NCBI GenBank assembly: GCA_964500515.1
Contig: CAZCNE010000012.1
Location: 1 to 32,350 of the forward strand
DNA length: 32,350 bases
Reading direction: 5' to 3'
Origin: Altimarinus sp964500515
GTDB taxonomy: Bacteria; Patescibacteriota; Gracilibacteria; BD1-5; UBA6164
Shown here: positions 13,504-23,824 of the stretch, piece after piece
How the letters are laid out: each line of letters begins with the position of its first letter
Numbering within the stretch: the stretch's first letter is position 1
Position numbers and translations under genes: made by a program
The notes under the pieces: generated by a model
The model's input: only the letters and a program-made list of their open reading frames with translations
Told to the model about the DNA's origin: nothing
The model's database searches: none

Positions 13504-13535
13504 TTGAAGTAATTTTTTATTAATAACAAATATTA

Positions 13536-15905
13536 ATGGCTGATAAAATAGTTGACGATTATTATTTAAATATCGATTTACCAAAAGAAAAAGCAACTTC
13601 TGAAAAAAAGAAGTTAAAACTTGTGCCAAAAAAAAAGATTTTAATTAAAAATAAAGACGAATTAGAAAATAAAGATGAAATAAAAAAAACAAGGCTTAAA
13701 AAAATTGTTTCAAGTAACAATACTGATGAAACAAAAGAAAAAGTAATTGAGAAGAAAAAAGTAAGTAAATTCAAAAAAATAAAACCAATAGAAGTTAAAG
13801 AAGAAAAAAAAGAATTAAAAATTCCTAGTCCTAAAAACATAGTTGAAAAAATAGAATCTAAACAAGAAGTAAAAGATACTAAAGTAGAAACAAAAAACCT
13901 AGAAAATAATGAAAGAATTAATACTAGATTTATAAATAAGAAAAAAAGTAAAGAAACTTGGTCTCAAGAAAATGATGGCTTTGAAAGAAAAAGAAATATA
14001 TTTAAGAAAAATTTTACAAAAAACTCAAGATCTATTGATTATGAAGAAAAAGAAAATGTTTTCATTAGATCAAATAAATTAAACAAAAAAAAGAAAATTG
14101 AAAAAGATGTTGAAAGTATAACACAAAATTTAATTTCAAAAGTTTGAACAAAGGTTGAAGTTTGAGATATTGTTACTATAAAAGAATTAAGTGAAAAAAT
14201 TTGAATTTCTTTTTCTAAATTAATTGCTGAATTCATGAAAAATTGAATGATGGTAAATATAAATAGTAAAATTGATTTTGAATCTGCTTGTATTGTTTCT
14301 GAAGTATTTTGAGTTGAATTAATAAGAGCTAATACTTGATGAGCAAATATAAATGATTTACTAACATGAAATATCTCAAATTTATTGATTGAGGATGACC
14401 CTACGAATTTAAAACCTAGACCTCCTATAGTTAGTATAATGTGACATGTTGATCATTGAAAAACTTCTTTACTTGATTATATTAGACATTCTAAAATTGC
14501 TTTTTGAGAGGCTGGTTGAATTACTCAAAGCATTTGAGCTTACCAAGTTGAACAAAATTGACAAAAAATTACTTTTTTAGACACTCCTTGACACGAAGCT
14601 TTTACAATTATGAGAGCAAGATGAGCAAAATCAACTGATATTGCTGTTTTAGTTGTTGCAGCAGATGAATGAGTAAAACCTCAAACCATTGAAAGTATAA
14701 ATCACGCAAAAGAGGCATGAATTCCTATAATAGTTGCAATAAACAAAATGGATAAAGAATGAGCAAACCCAGATAATGTAAAAGCTTGATTATCTGAAAA
14801 TTGACTTATTTCTGAAGATTGGTGATGAGATGTTCCAATGGTTCCTGTTTCTGCTAAAACTTGATTTTGAATTGATGATTTATTGTGAGTTATTCTTCTT
14901 ATAGCAGAAATGCAAAATCTTAAGGCAAACCCTGATAGAAATGCAATTGCAACTGTAATTGAATCGCATCTTGATCAAAAACTTTGAGCTGTTGCAACTG
15001 TGATTATAAATACTTGAACTATAAATAAATGAGATAGCATTGTCTGTAAAGATTCTTTTTGAAAAGTAAAGCTTCTAAAAGATTATTCTTTAAAATCTCT
15101 AAAAAAAGCTTTTCCTTGAGATCCTACAATGATAGTATGACTAAACAGAGTTGTAGAATGATGAGATATTTTACAAACAGTGAATGATATTGAAATTGCA
15201 AAATATCAAGCAAGTGAATACGCCAAAGTTATAGAAAGCCAAAAATCAAATTCACTAACTTGAATAGATTTAATAATGTCAAAAATTAAATCATGAAGTT
15301 TAAAACAATTAAAAATTGTAGTAAAGGCAGATACAAATTGAAGCTTAGAAGCTATAAAATGATCTTTAATAAAACTTTCAACTGACGAAACAAATGTTGT
15401 AATAATTCATTCTTGAGTATGAAATATTAGTGAAAGTGATATACTGATGTGTCAATGAAGTGAGGCTATTTTAATTTGATTTAGAACAAATTTATTAACT
15501 ACAGCTAAATCTTTACTGGAAAGTTCAAAGGTTGAGTTTATAAATAGTGAAGTTATTTATCATATTACGGAAAAAATAGAAAAAATAATTACTTGAATGC
15601 ATGATCCAAAAGAAATCGAAATAATTCTATGAAAGGCTCGTGTTGCTTGAATCTTTTATACTTCAAAAGAATTTATGATTGTCTGACTGAAGCTTGATAA
15701 AGACTCATACATAGAAAATAATATAAAAGTAAGAGTAATTAGATGAGATAAATCAGCTTGAAAATGAGAAGTAAAATCACTTAAACTTTGAGTTGAGGAA
15801 GTAAAAAAAATTGAATGACCAAATGAATGTTGAATAAAATTTGTATGAAATACTTTACTTGAGATGTGAGATATGTTAGAATTATATAAAATAGAATATA
15901 AATAA
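13536..15905 (+). CDS. infB: Translation initiation factor IF-2
   Basis: 789 residues. The first ~200 are a Lys/Glu-rich, probably unstructured region typical of IF-2. An IF2-N domain follows (about 205-250), then the GTPase domain with G1 GHVDHGKT (303-310), G3 DTPGHE (349-354) and G4 NKMD (403-406), then beta-barrel domains and the C-terminal fMet-tRNA-binding domain ending LLEMGDMLELYKIEYK. It recruits formyl-Met-tRNA to the 30S subunit and promotes subunit joining. The G1 and G3 glycines are encoded by TGA, so the protein can exist only with UGA read as glycine, the strongest internal proof of the code. A cyclic-nucleotide-binding gene follows 61 bp later. Confidence 0.97.
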
Positions 15906-15966
15906 AACTAATTAAAATATATTTTATGAAATATTTAATAATGCTTATTTCTTAATACTTTAAAAT

Positions 15967-16389
15967 ATGACATCGATTTTAGATAATTTAAGTATATTAG
16001 AAACTCTTACTCAAGAAGATAGAGACAAATTAGCAATATTTTGTCAAGAAAGGTTCTTGCAAAAATGAGATGTTCTTTTTGAAGAATGAGAAGAATGAAA
16101 TGCTATGTATTTTTTAAAAACTGGAAAAATTGATATTTTCAAAAAAATAGCTGGAGAAAAAACTAAGATTTGAACTGCTGTAGCTGAAGAGATTTTATGA
16201 GAAATGGCTCTTTTTCAAAGTAAAGATAATAAAAGAAGTGCTACAGGAATTGCTTCTGAAAATAGCTTGTTAGTTGTAATTTTATGATTTTCTATTGATG
16301 AGTTAAAGCATAAACATCCTGATGTAATAGAAAAAATAAAAGAAATTATTGAATACAGAAATACTCAAAATAAAAAATATGAAATATAA
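15967..16389 (+). CDS. Cyclic-nucleotide-binding domain protein, stand-alone
   Basis: 140 residues forming one cNMP-binding domain: FEEGEEGNAMYFLKTGKIDI, then the phosphate-cassette region GEMALFQSKDNKRSATG (78-94) with the conserved Glu and Arg. There is no DNA-binding helix-turn-helix, so it is not a complete CRP/FNR regulator. Stand-alone domains of this sort act as regulatory subunits or sensors. No obvious output partner is adjacent; infB lies upstream and may be co-transcribed. A strong terminator follows. Confidence 0.85.
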
Positions 16390-16426
16390 TTAATGAAAAA
16401 AAGTTAAAACTATAAAACGATTATTC

Positions 16427-16461
16427 AAAAAAATCCTCTAATTTTCAAAGAGGATTTTTTA
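16427..16461. terminator. Bidirectional intrinsic terminator
   Basis: AAATCCTCT (16431-16439) pairs with AGAGGATTT (16449-16457) around a 9-base loop, with A runs on the left and T runs on the right. It can stop both infB/cNMP transcription and the converging era transcript. Confidence 0.85.
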
Positions 16462-16503
16462 TTTAAATTATCATTTAATATTCTAGCCAAAAGCTATAAA
16501 AAA

Positions 16504-17400
16504 TTATCTAAACATTTTATTTAATAATTTTTCATCTTTTTTCCATTTTTCTTTTATTTTTACTCTTAATTTTAAAAATACTTTTTTCTCAAATATTTCT
16601 TCTAAATCAAGTCTAGATTCTTTTCAAATTTTTGTTAGTTTACTTCAAGCTTTTCATATTATTATCGCTTTTTGACTATCTGTTTCTGTATAAATATAAG
16701 CCAATATATCTAGTTTATCTTCTTTTTGAATTATTTCTTCTACTTCAACAAATACAGAATGTGGAATTTCTTCACTTGTATGCAAAAAAATTTTTTCTCT
16801 TATAATTTCACTTATCCTAAAATACATATCCTGTTTTGTATAATAATCTTCACCGTAAGGAACTATTTCTTTTTTTAGATAATTTTTAACTTTTGATAAT
16901 AGATTTTCAAATCACTCTTTAGTTAATGAAGAAATTTTTACTATATTTTCATTTTTTGGAATATTTATTTTTGCTTGCAAATCTATTTTTGTATAAACTT
17001 TTATCACAGGGATTTTAACTTTTGATAATAATTCTTTTATATATTTTTCTTCTTTTCATCATTCTCTTGATGAATCTATAAAATATAAAACTACTGAAGA
17101 ATCATTTAAACTTTTTATAGCTTCATTATTTATATTTTTGTTAAATATTTTTTGACTTTCATGAATTCACGGAGTATCAAAAAATATAATCTGACTATCT
17201 TTATCATTATATATAGCCAATATTTTTTTTCTTGTTGTTTGAGGAATATTTGTAGTTATAGATATTTTTTTTCATATTAATGTATTTAAAAAAGTGGATT
17301 TTCAAGTATTTGGTCTTCAAACAACAGCAACATATCACACTTTTTTTTCTTTAAGTTCGCTAGTGTTTTTTAAAATATCTTTCAGATTTAATTCTTTCAT
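16504..17400 (-). CDS. era: GTPase Era, ribosome assembly
   Basis: 298 residues, the normal length for Era. The G domain has G1 GRPNTGKST (28-36), the ITTNIPQTTR effector segment, G3 DTPGIHES and G4 TKID. The C-terminal KH domain contains IIIGKAGSKLTKIGKESR. Era binds the 16S 3' end during 30S maturation; that site in this genome carries an altered anti-Shine-Dalgarno (see 16S). The gene is alone on its strand, diverging from rpsF. A hairpin with a T tail (17429-17446 on the minus strand) lies between its likely promoter and its start and may attenuate it. Confidence 0.96.
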
Positions 17401-17467
17401 AAAAACGATAAAATAATGAAACAATAAAAAGATTATTCTTTTAATCTGTATTTATTATAAATATTTT

Positions 17468-17495
17468 TTGACAAATTGAAAATATTTTTTAAAAT
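17468..17495 (+). promoter_or_regulatory. Promoter of the rpsF-ssb-rpsR operon
   Basis: TTGACA (17468-17473), a 16-base spacer and TAAAAT (17490-17495) lie about 77 bases before the rpsF start, leaving room for a structured leader. Confidence 0.55.
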
Positions 17496-17531
17496 GGACT
17501 TGCTTTTTTAAAGCATTTTATTTTATATCCT

Positions 17532-17553
17532 TCCAGATTTTGACAAATTTGGA
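17532..17553 (+). promoter_or_regulatory. Leader hairpin before rpsF
   Basis: A 9-bp stem (one G-U pair) closed by a TGAC tetraloop ends 19 bases before the rpsF ATG. Between it and the start lies AAAGGA (17563-17568), a possible ribosome binding site. S6:S18 repress their own operon through a leader RNA in many bacteria; this hairpin sits where such a site would be, but I cannot match it to the published consensus. Confidence 0.4.
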
Positions 17554-17572
17554 TATTAACCCAAAGGAATTT

Positions 17573-17857
17573 ATGAAAAAATATGAGTTAATGGTTATTG
17601 TAAACTCTCAACTTTCAGAAGATGAGAAAAAAGAAACTTTGGAAATTTTAAAAAAGATAATTAGTAAATCATCTTGAAAAATTTCTAATGAAAATATATG
17701 GTGAGATAAAAAACTTGCCTATAAAATAAATGGTTCAGAAAATTGATATTATGTTTTGTATGATCTTGAAATGGATTGAAAAAATATAAAAAATATAAGC
17801 AAAGAAATTAATTTGCACAAAGACATTTGGAGACATATGTTTGTTGCAAGAGACTAG
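17573..17857 (+). CDS. rpsF: Ribosomal protein S6
   Basis: 94 residues, typical S6: MKKYELMVIVNSQLSEDEKK at the start, WGDKKLAYKINGSENGYYVL in the middle and KDIWRHMFVARD near the end. S6 pairs with S18 on the 30S platform. It is first in an rpsF-ssb-rpsR operon, the classic order. Stop is TAG. A weak Shine-Dalgarno-like AAAGGA lies 4 bases before the ATG. Confidence 0.96.
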
Positions 17858-17880
17858 TTTTATTATTTAATTAAAAAAAG

Positions 17881-18285
17881 ATGAGAACAGTAAATAAAGT
17901 TATACTTATTGGAAATGTAACTAGAGATCCTTCTATTAAAACTACTGAAAAAGATAAAAAAATAGCACTTTTCACAATTGCAACAAATAGATATTATAAA
18001 ACAGCTGACTGAGAAAATAAAAGTGAATCTGAATTTCATAACTGTGTTGCTTGGTGAAATCTTGCTGATAGAGTTGAAAAATTTTTAGTAAAATGAAAGC
18101 TTATTTATGTTGAATGAAGATTAAGAACAAGAGTTATAGATAAAGAAGACGATACAAAATTATATAAAACAGAAATTGTTGTATCAAATCTTATATTTTT
18201 AAATAAAAGATCTGATTTTGATGAAACATCAAGTCAAGATGAACTTGATGCTATTGATGATGAATTAGATGATGATAAATTTTAA
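17881..18285 (+). CDS. ssb: Single-stranded DNA-binding protein
   Basis: 134 residues: an OB fold starting MRTVNKVILIGNVTRDPSIK, then the conserved EFHNCVAWGNLADRVEKFL and LIYVEGRLRTR segments. A short acidic tail ends DDELDDDKF. Its acidic end with a final Phe resembles the partner-binding tip of SSB (DDDIPF in E. coli). It protects ssDNA during replication and repair. It lies 23 bases after rpsF and 19 before rpsR. Confidence 0.96.
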
Positions 18286-18304
18286 TCCTTAAATTTTTTA
18301 AATT

Positions 18305-18520
18305 ATGAAAGTTAAATGCCCTTTAGATTGAGTTAAAATTGATTATAAAAATGTTGAGTTATTATCTCAATATATTACAAAATTTGGAAAAATAGTTCCT
18401 AGATATTATTCAAAAGTTAGTTTAAAAAATCAAAAAAAACTTGCTAGAGAAATAAAAAGAGCTAGAACTATGGCTTTGCTTCCTTTTGTAAAAAGATATG
18501 ATCCGAATTTTAATTCGTAA
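18305..18520 (+). CDS. rpsR: Ribosomal protein S18
   Basis: 71 residues with the family signatures VKIDYKNVELLSQYITKFGK and LAREIKRARTMALLPFVKRY. It binds next to S6 on the 30S platform. Last gene of the operon, followed by a strong terminator. Confidence 0.96.
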
Positions 18521-18541
18521 AAATTATTAAAACTCAAAAAG

Positions 18542-18574
18542 AGATTGTAAAACAAAAATTTACAATCTTTTTTT
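18542..18574 (+). terminator. Terminator of the rpsF-ssb-rpsR operon
   Basis: A perfect 10-bp stem (AGATTGTAAA/TTTACAATCT) with a 7-base loop is followed by a run of Ts, 21 bases after the rpsR stop. Confidence 0.9.
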
Positions 18575-18599
18575 ATTTACTATTTTTTAATTTTTGGAG

Positions 18600-18605
18600 T
18601 ATAAT
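18600..18605 (+). promoter_or_regulatory. -10 element of the VIT/vWA gene
   Basis: TATAAT lies 27 bases before the ATG at 18633, with a poor -35 (TTTACT at 18-base spacing). Location immediately after the upstream terminator supports a promoter. Confidence 0.4.
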
Positions 18606-18632
18606 GTAATTATTAATAAATAATTATTTTTT

Positions 18633-21362
18633 ATGAATTCCTTAATAAATATTCTTGAATATCTTTCAAATTATCTCAAAAAAAGAAAAGAAATAAATAA
18701 AACAAGTAAAATTTTTATATTTTTTATGGTTGTTTTTACTTTAATTGCAATTTGTGCAAATATATTTTGAATCTATAATTTATTTTTAGAATCTTTATTT
18801 ATTTTAAAAAAATGACAAAATATTGTAATTTTATACTTATTTTTATTTATTTTAATATTAACTTTTTTTTCATTTTTACATAATTTAAAAAGAATGTTTC
18901 AAAATAAAAATGAAGCAAAAATAATCTTTTTTACAAATATATTTCCAATGTTTTTATGAATTTATGGAGTATTTTTATTCAGTTTACATAATTTTTTTTC
19001 TTATTATGATATATTAATAAATTTAATTTTAGTTATTTATCCGGTACTCAACACCTTTCAAAATATATTTAAAAAATTGAATTGTCCTATTTTTTATAAA
19101 ATAAAAAATTACTTTTTTGTTTATAATTTATGATTTTTCTTTTTTCTAACACTAAATTCTTTTTTTGCAACTTTTTGATTAAGCTTATTTAGTTTATGAA
19201 TTTTTTCTGATATTTATGATAGATGTCTAAATATAGATTTTTTTTATAATACTAATATTGTTGAAATATTAATTGAAACTATTATCTTTTTAGTAATTCT
19301 TTTAGTTCCTATTTACTTACTTCACGTACATTTTGATAGTATAAATCAAAATAAAAAGAAATTATTTGTGGCTGTTATCTTATTATTTTTTGTTATTTTA
19401 TGAAGAAATTATGATACAGCTTTATATAAGATTAATTTATATTTAGTAAATAGATCAAATGCAATTATTGATAATAATTGAGAAAATTATGAATCATATA
19501 AAAAAGCAAAATGATTTTTTACAGAAAAAGCTTATTTGTATTTAGAAAAAAATAAACGAATCTTATATGATAATTCTAATTTTCAAAAATTATATGATTC
19601 AAGTTTTGAAGAATATTTTTGAGATAAATATGCTGATTACAGTGATGATTCTAGAAATTTTGCTACAAATTTAAATAAAATTTGAGAGAAAGCTCAAGTA
19701 GTTTTAAGTTTATGAGAAATTGAAAATAAAATCATAAATCAAGAATGATTAATAAATTATACAAGTTCATGAAAAATCAATATTATAGAAACAACATATA
19801 GATTTTATTATACAAATGAATCCGATACAAACCAAGAAGTAATTATGTTTTTTGAAACTCCTTCAAAATACAGTGTGGTTACAGACTTAAAATTATGACT
19901 TGATTTAGAAATGCTTTGACAAATTGCTCCTAGATGAGCTGCAAAACAAGTTTATAAAGATAGTTTAAGAAAAAACATAGATCCTGCACTAATTGAAAAA
20001 ATTTGATTAAATACTTATTCTCTTCGTGTATTTCCAATTCCAGCAAAAACGGATAAAAAAAGCAACTGAAAACAATTAGTTGAAATAAAAGTTTTGAGTC
20101 CAATTATTTGAGATAAAATATATTATTCTCCAAAATTTAGTTTTGCAAATTTAAAAACTGATAAAGATTCTTCGTTTATTACAAAAATTTATAATAATAA
20201 TAATTTAATAAAAGAAGATATACAAAAGTGAAATAATATAAACTCTTATATAAATTCAAATCATTTCATTTTTTTAAATGAGGTGAAATTAGAAAACAAT
20301 AACAATAATTTTTGAGATTTTTGTTTAGATGAATATTTAAACAATATTGTAAATAATTATTCTTTACTTGAGGGAAATAAATCAAAATCCTTAGATAAAA
20401 AATATATTTTATTTTTTGATAATTCAGAAAGTGTAAAAAGAAATGAAGCAAATAAACTTTACAATGATATATTTAATTCTTTTAAAAATAATTCTTGAGT
20501 ATTAAATGATATTGATATTTATTCTTATAATTTTGAAGTAAATAAATTATCTCATATAAATGATATAAAATATCGGTGATATAATAATATAGACAGAGTT
20601 ATTGATTACATTATAAATAACAACATTGAAAACAAAAATATAATTTTCATAACTGATGATAGTAATTTCAATTTATGAATAGAAGAAGATAAAACAAGAA
20701 ATTTAAAAAAACTTATAAGTAATAAGATTTCAGTCATAAAAATATGAAAAAAAATTAAATCATATAAATCGGATTTTAACAGTATTTTAGCGACAAGTGA
20801 TTGAAATATATACAATTTAAACAATAAAAATGAAATACAAAATATTATTGATTTGATTAATGATAATGAAGAAATAAAAATTAATAACTGTGTCAGTTAT
20901 AATAATAATGAAATAAATAAAATTCAAGCTGGATATATATCAAATCTGATATTGAAAGAAATTGAGGATGAAAAAGATTGGGGGAAAGCTACTGATTTAC
21001 AAAATACAATTGCAAAAAATTATAATATAGTTAACCAATTTAATTCTTTTATAGCATTACAAACTCCTGAACAACAAATAGAATTAGATAAATATAAACA
21101 ACAAAACAATAAATATGATAGTGATTATGAAAATTATTGAAAAACCTGACTTAGTGTTGATTCTCCCATAATTTTTGGAGTTAAATCTGATAGTAGTCAT
21201 TCTAATATTATACATGGATTACCTCAATATAAAGATAAAGAAGATAATATAATAAATACAGATATAAATATATTTATTATTTTTAAAATTTTTGCTTATT
21301 TAATTCAATATATTTGAATTTTTACTTTTATTGTGAAATTATTTAAAAAAAATAAAATTTAA
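18633..21362 (+). CDS. Polytopic membrane protein with VIT and vWA domains
   Basis: 909 residues. The first ~260 hold about seven or eight membrane helices. A VIT-like region follows (about 345-480) with GQIAPRGAAKQVYKDSLRKN and NTYSLRVFPIPAK. A von Willebrand A domain begins near 590 with the MIDAS motif DNSES (596-600) and IIFITDD later. A helical tail (NIVNQFNSFIALQTPEQQ) precedes a final membrane helix. This order matches the integral membrane VIT proteins found near PEP-CTERM/MSEP-CTERM or exosortase systems; no exosortase is visible here. A surface-exposed metal-dependent adhesion role is inferred. CGA (residue 309) and CGG (648) codons may be Trp. It ends at the base before the converging thiI stop. 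Confidence 0.75.
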
Positions 21363-22838
21363 TTAATTTTTACATTTAAAATTTTTTTGTCTTAATATTT
21401 TCACATTATGAAAACCTTTTTCTTTAAGATATAATGCATGAAGTTCTGACAAAACTCATTTATCACAATAAAAAAGATAATTTTTAGATTGATCTAAGTC
21501 TATAAATTTGGAATTAATATCATAAAATGGAATCTTGATTATTTTTGTATTTTGTATTTTTAAAGGATTGGATTTTATTTTTTCTTCTTCTCTTATATCA
21601 ACTATAATATCATCTTTTCAAGGTAAATAAATAATTTCAATATTATTTTTATTTTTTAGTTTTTCAGATAAAACTTCTGAAATATTTTCTATTTTTATAT
21701 CTTCAAAACTTTCTTTTATTATTTTTTCATCAAGTTTTTTTTCTTCTTCTAAAATCTTGTTTTCATCAGACTTTGTTGCTGGTTTATCAGAAACTACTCA
21801 GCAATATTCTGGCATATTTGAAGCAAAATTAAATGTTCATATTTTTTTACTTATATCAATAATTTCTTGTTTATCATATGTAATAAGAGGTCTTAAAATA
21901 AGCATTTCTGAAATAAGATTGATTGTTGACATATTGTCCAAAGTTTGACTTGAAACTTGTCAAAGAGAATCTCATTTCACCAAAGCTTTATATTTATTTT
22001 TCGCTATATAGTTTGCCCCATTAATCATAAGTCTCTTCAAAATTATAGCTCTATATTTATGGTCAATTTTTGTCAATAATTCTTTTATAATTTTTTCAAA
22101 ATTCACAATAATAATTTTTGAAGGATAATTTTTTCAAAATTTATTCCATAAAAAATACGAAACTTGTTTTACTCAAGCCTCATGAGCTTCTGATCAAAAA
22201 TTGAAAAACAAAAAATCAACTTGACATCATCTTTTCATAGTCAAATATGTTGAAACTCAAGAATCAAATCATCAAGAAATCAAAGACAAAACTTTTCATT
22301 GAAATCAAACAGGATATCAAGATAATCAATTATATTTGTTTAAAGAAATATAAAACTTATCATTGTTTATTTCTATTTCGATTTTGATCTTAGGATTATC
22401 TAAATTAACTTTTAGATCTTTTGTGTTTTTCAAAAAAAGAGCTCATAGATATCTCTCTGCTTCAACTGAGTTAAAATTATGAGTTCAAATTCTTTTTACT
22501 CTAACAGCAAAAGTTTTTCATTCTAAATCTTTTAAAAATCTAGTTTTTATCTTTTCAAATAAATCATCTAAATTCAAAAAATCTCATTCTTTTATACTTT
22601 TAAAACTATGAATTCAAGGAATATTTGATAAAATTTCAATAATTTCATTTTCTTGTTTTTCATCTATATTATCAAATAATTCTAATTCTATTTTATCCCA
22701 TAAAGAAAAAATATCAAAAGCTTGATCGTATTTTTGTAAAAAAACTTTTATATTTTTTGTAAGTAAATTTATTGTTTTTTTTCTTACAAATCTAGATTTT
22801 ATTATTATTTCTGGTGAAACTTTTATTATATATTTCAT
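21363..22838 (-). CDS. thiI: tRNA 4-thiouridine synthetase ThiI with rhodanese domain
   Basis: 491 residues, close to the 482 of E. coli ThiI, with the same domain order: N-terminal ferredoxin-like and THUMP region (about 1-170), PP-loop SGGFDS (188-193), KGDSLGQVSSQTLDNM in the adenylation domain, and a C-terminal rhodanese domain whose loop reads YCDKGVLSELHALYL with Cys 458, aligning with the E. coli catalytic Cys456. It transfers sulfur to U8 of tRNA. The rhodanese domain means the sulfur relay can run without a separate carrier; the cysteine desulfurase that feeds it is not in the window. Two PP-loop glycines are TGA. Confidence 0.93.
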
Positions 22839-22843
22839 TTATC

Positions 22844-22876
22844 AAAATTAAAAATTAAAAATGGTAAAATTAATAA
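22844..22876. repeat. Left inverted repeat of the S23-type element
   Basis: This 33-base arm matches the reverse complement of 23240-23273 with one substitution and one indel; the core is AAAAATGGTAAAATT. It lies between the thiI start and the end of the four-helix-bundle gene. Confidence 0.7.
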
Positions 22877-22880
22877 ATTG

Positions 22881-23230
22881 TTATTTTAACTTAGATGTTT
22901 TTATAATTTTTGTTAAAATAGCAATTATTTCTGATAGTTCATCTTTTAATTTTGAAATTTCATTCTTATTTTCATTAAATCAATTTTCTAATATATATAT
23001 AACCAATAATCTAATTCATAAGATTCTTTTAAGGCTATACTAAATTTATTGGTAAAATCATTATTTGAAACAGCTCATTGTGCTTCACTTACATTAGCTC
23101 AAATAGAAGTTCAAGCTCTAAACAACTGAGATGCTATCTCAAAATATTTCTTATTTTTTAGCTTTATATAATACTTTGAAATAGAAATTCAAAATTTTCT
23201 AGTTTTATATAATATTAAATTGTCTTTCAT
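22881..23230 (-). pseudogene. Four-helix-bundle (S23/IVP-type) gene with a TA-repeat frameshift
   Basis: The frame from the ATG at 23230 gives a four-helix-bundle protein of the kind encoded in 23S rRNA intervening sequences: FEIASQLFRAGTSIGANVSE, SNNDFTNKFSIALKES, ELDYWLY. It stops at TAG (22988-22990) after 80 residues. Inside the (AT)5 run at 22991-23000, removing one dinucleotide restores YWLYILENGFNENK and continues to TAA at 22881, giving 115 residues, the usual family length. So this is a one-unit slippage: a real pseudogene, a phase-variable allele or a base-calling error. Inverted repeats bracket the gene. Function of these proteins is unknown. Confidence 0.8.
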
Positions 23231-23239
23231 GTGATTTAA

Positions 23240-23273
23240 TTATTAAATTTTACCATTTTTAATTTTTCATTTT
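23240..23273. repeat. Right inverted repeat of the S23-type element
   Basis: Pairs with 22844-22876. Its outer end overlaps the stop codon region of the O-methyltransferase gene (stop at 23272-23274), as if the element had landed at the very end of that gene. Confidence 0.7.
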
Positions 23274-23823
23274 ACTTAACTATCATCATAATTCCATCAT
23301 CTCAATCAATTGGAATTATATTATAATCAATTTTTTTTTCTTCTAAATATATATATAAGTTTTTCATTTTTTCTTTAAATTTTATCACATCATCAATTAT
23401 AATAATTCAATTTTTTTTTGTTTTATTCCATACAAGTTCGAGAAAATCTTTGCTTCTTTTTTTCATTCAATCAATAAAAACTAAATCATATTTTTCTTTT
23501 AGATTAGGGATTATATCAAGAGCATTTCACAAAATTGGATTTACAAAATTCTCAATATTTGCTTTTTTGAAATTTTTTATAGCACTATGATATGAATTTG
23601 GTGAAAATTCAATTGTTGTAATTTTTCAGCTTCACAGAGATTTTAATTCAAGAGCAAAATTTATAGTCGAAAATCAATTAGCAGTTCAAATTTCAAGTAT
23701 ATTTTTCGCTTTTTTTATTTTTATTAAATCTCTTATAAATTTAGCATTACAAAAACTGATATTTGGTATATCATTTTTTTCTCAATATTTTTTTAGATTC
23801 AGTAAAAATTTATTATTATCCAT
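23272..23823 (-). CDS. Class I SAM-dependent O-methyltransferase
   Basis: 183 residues with Rossmann-fold motifs: SAM loop ILEIGTANGFST (about 37-48), acidic strand end ITTIEFSPNS, and YDLVFIDGMKKRSKDFLELV followed by WIIIIDDVIKF. The IDG...DD pattern belongs to the O-methyltransferase family 3 group, which includes tRNA-hydroxyuridine methyltransferases such as TrmR as well as small-molecule enzymes; substrate cannot be told from sequence. It starts one base after the ftsX stop codon and is probably co-transcribed. Confidence 0.82.
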
Positions 23824-23824
23824 T

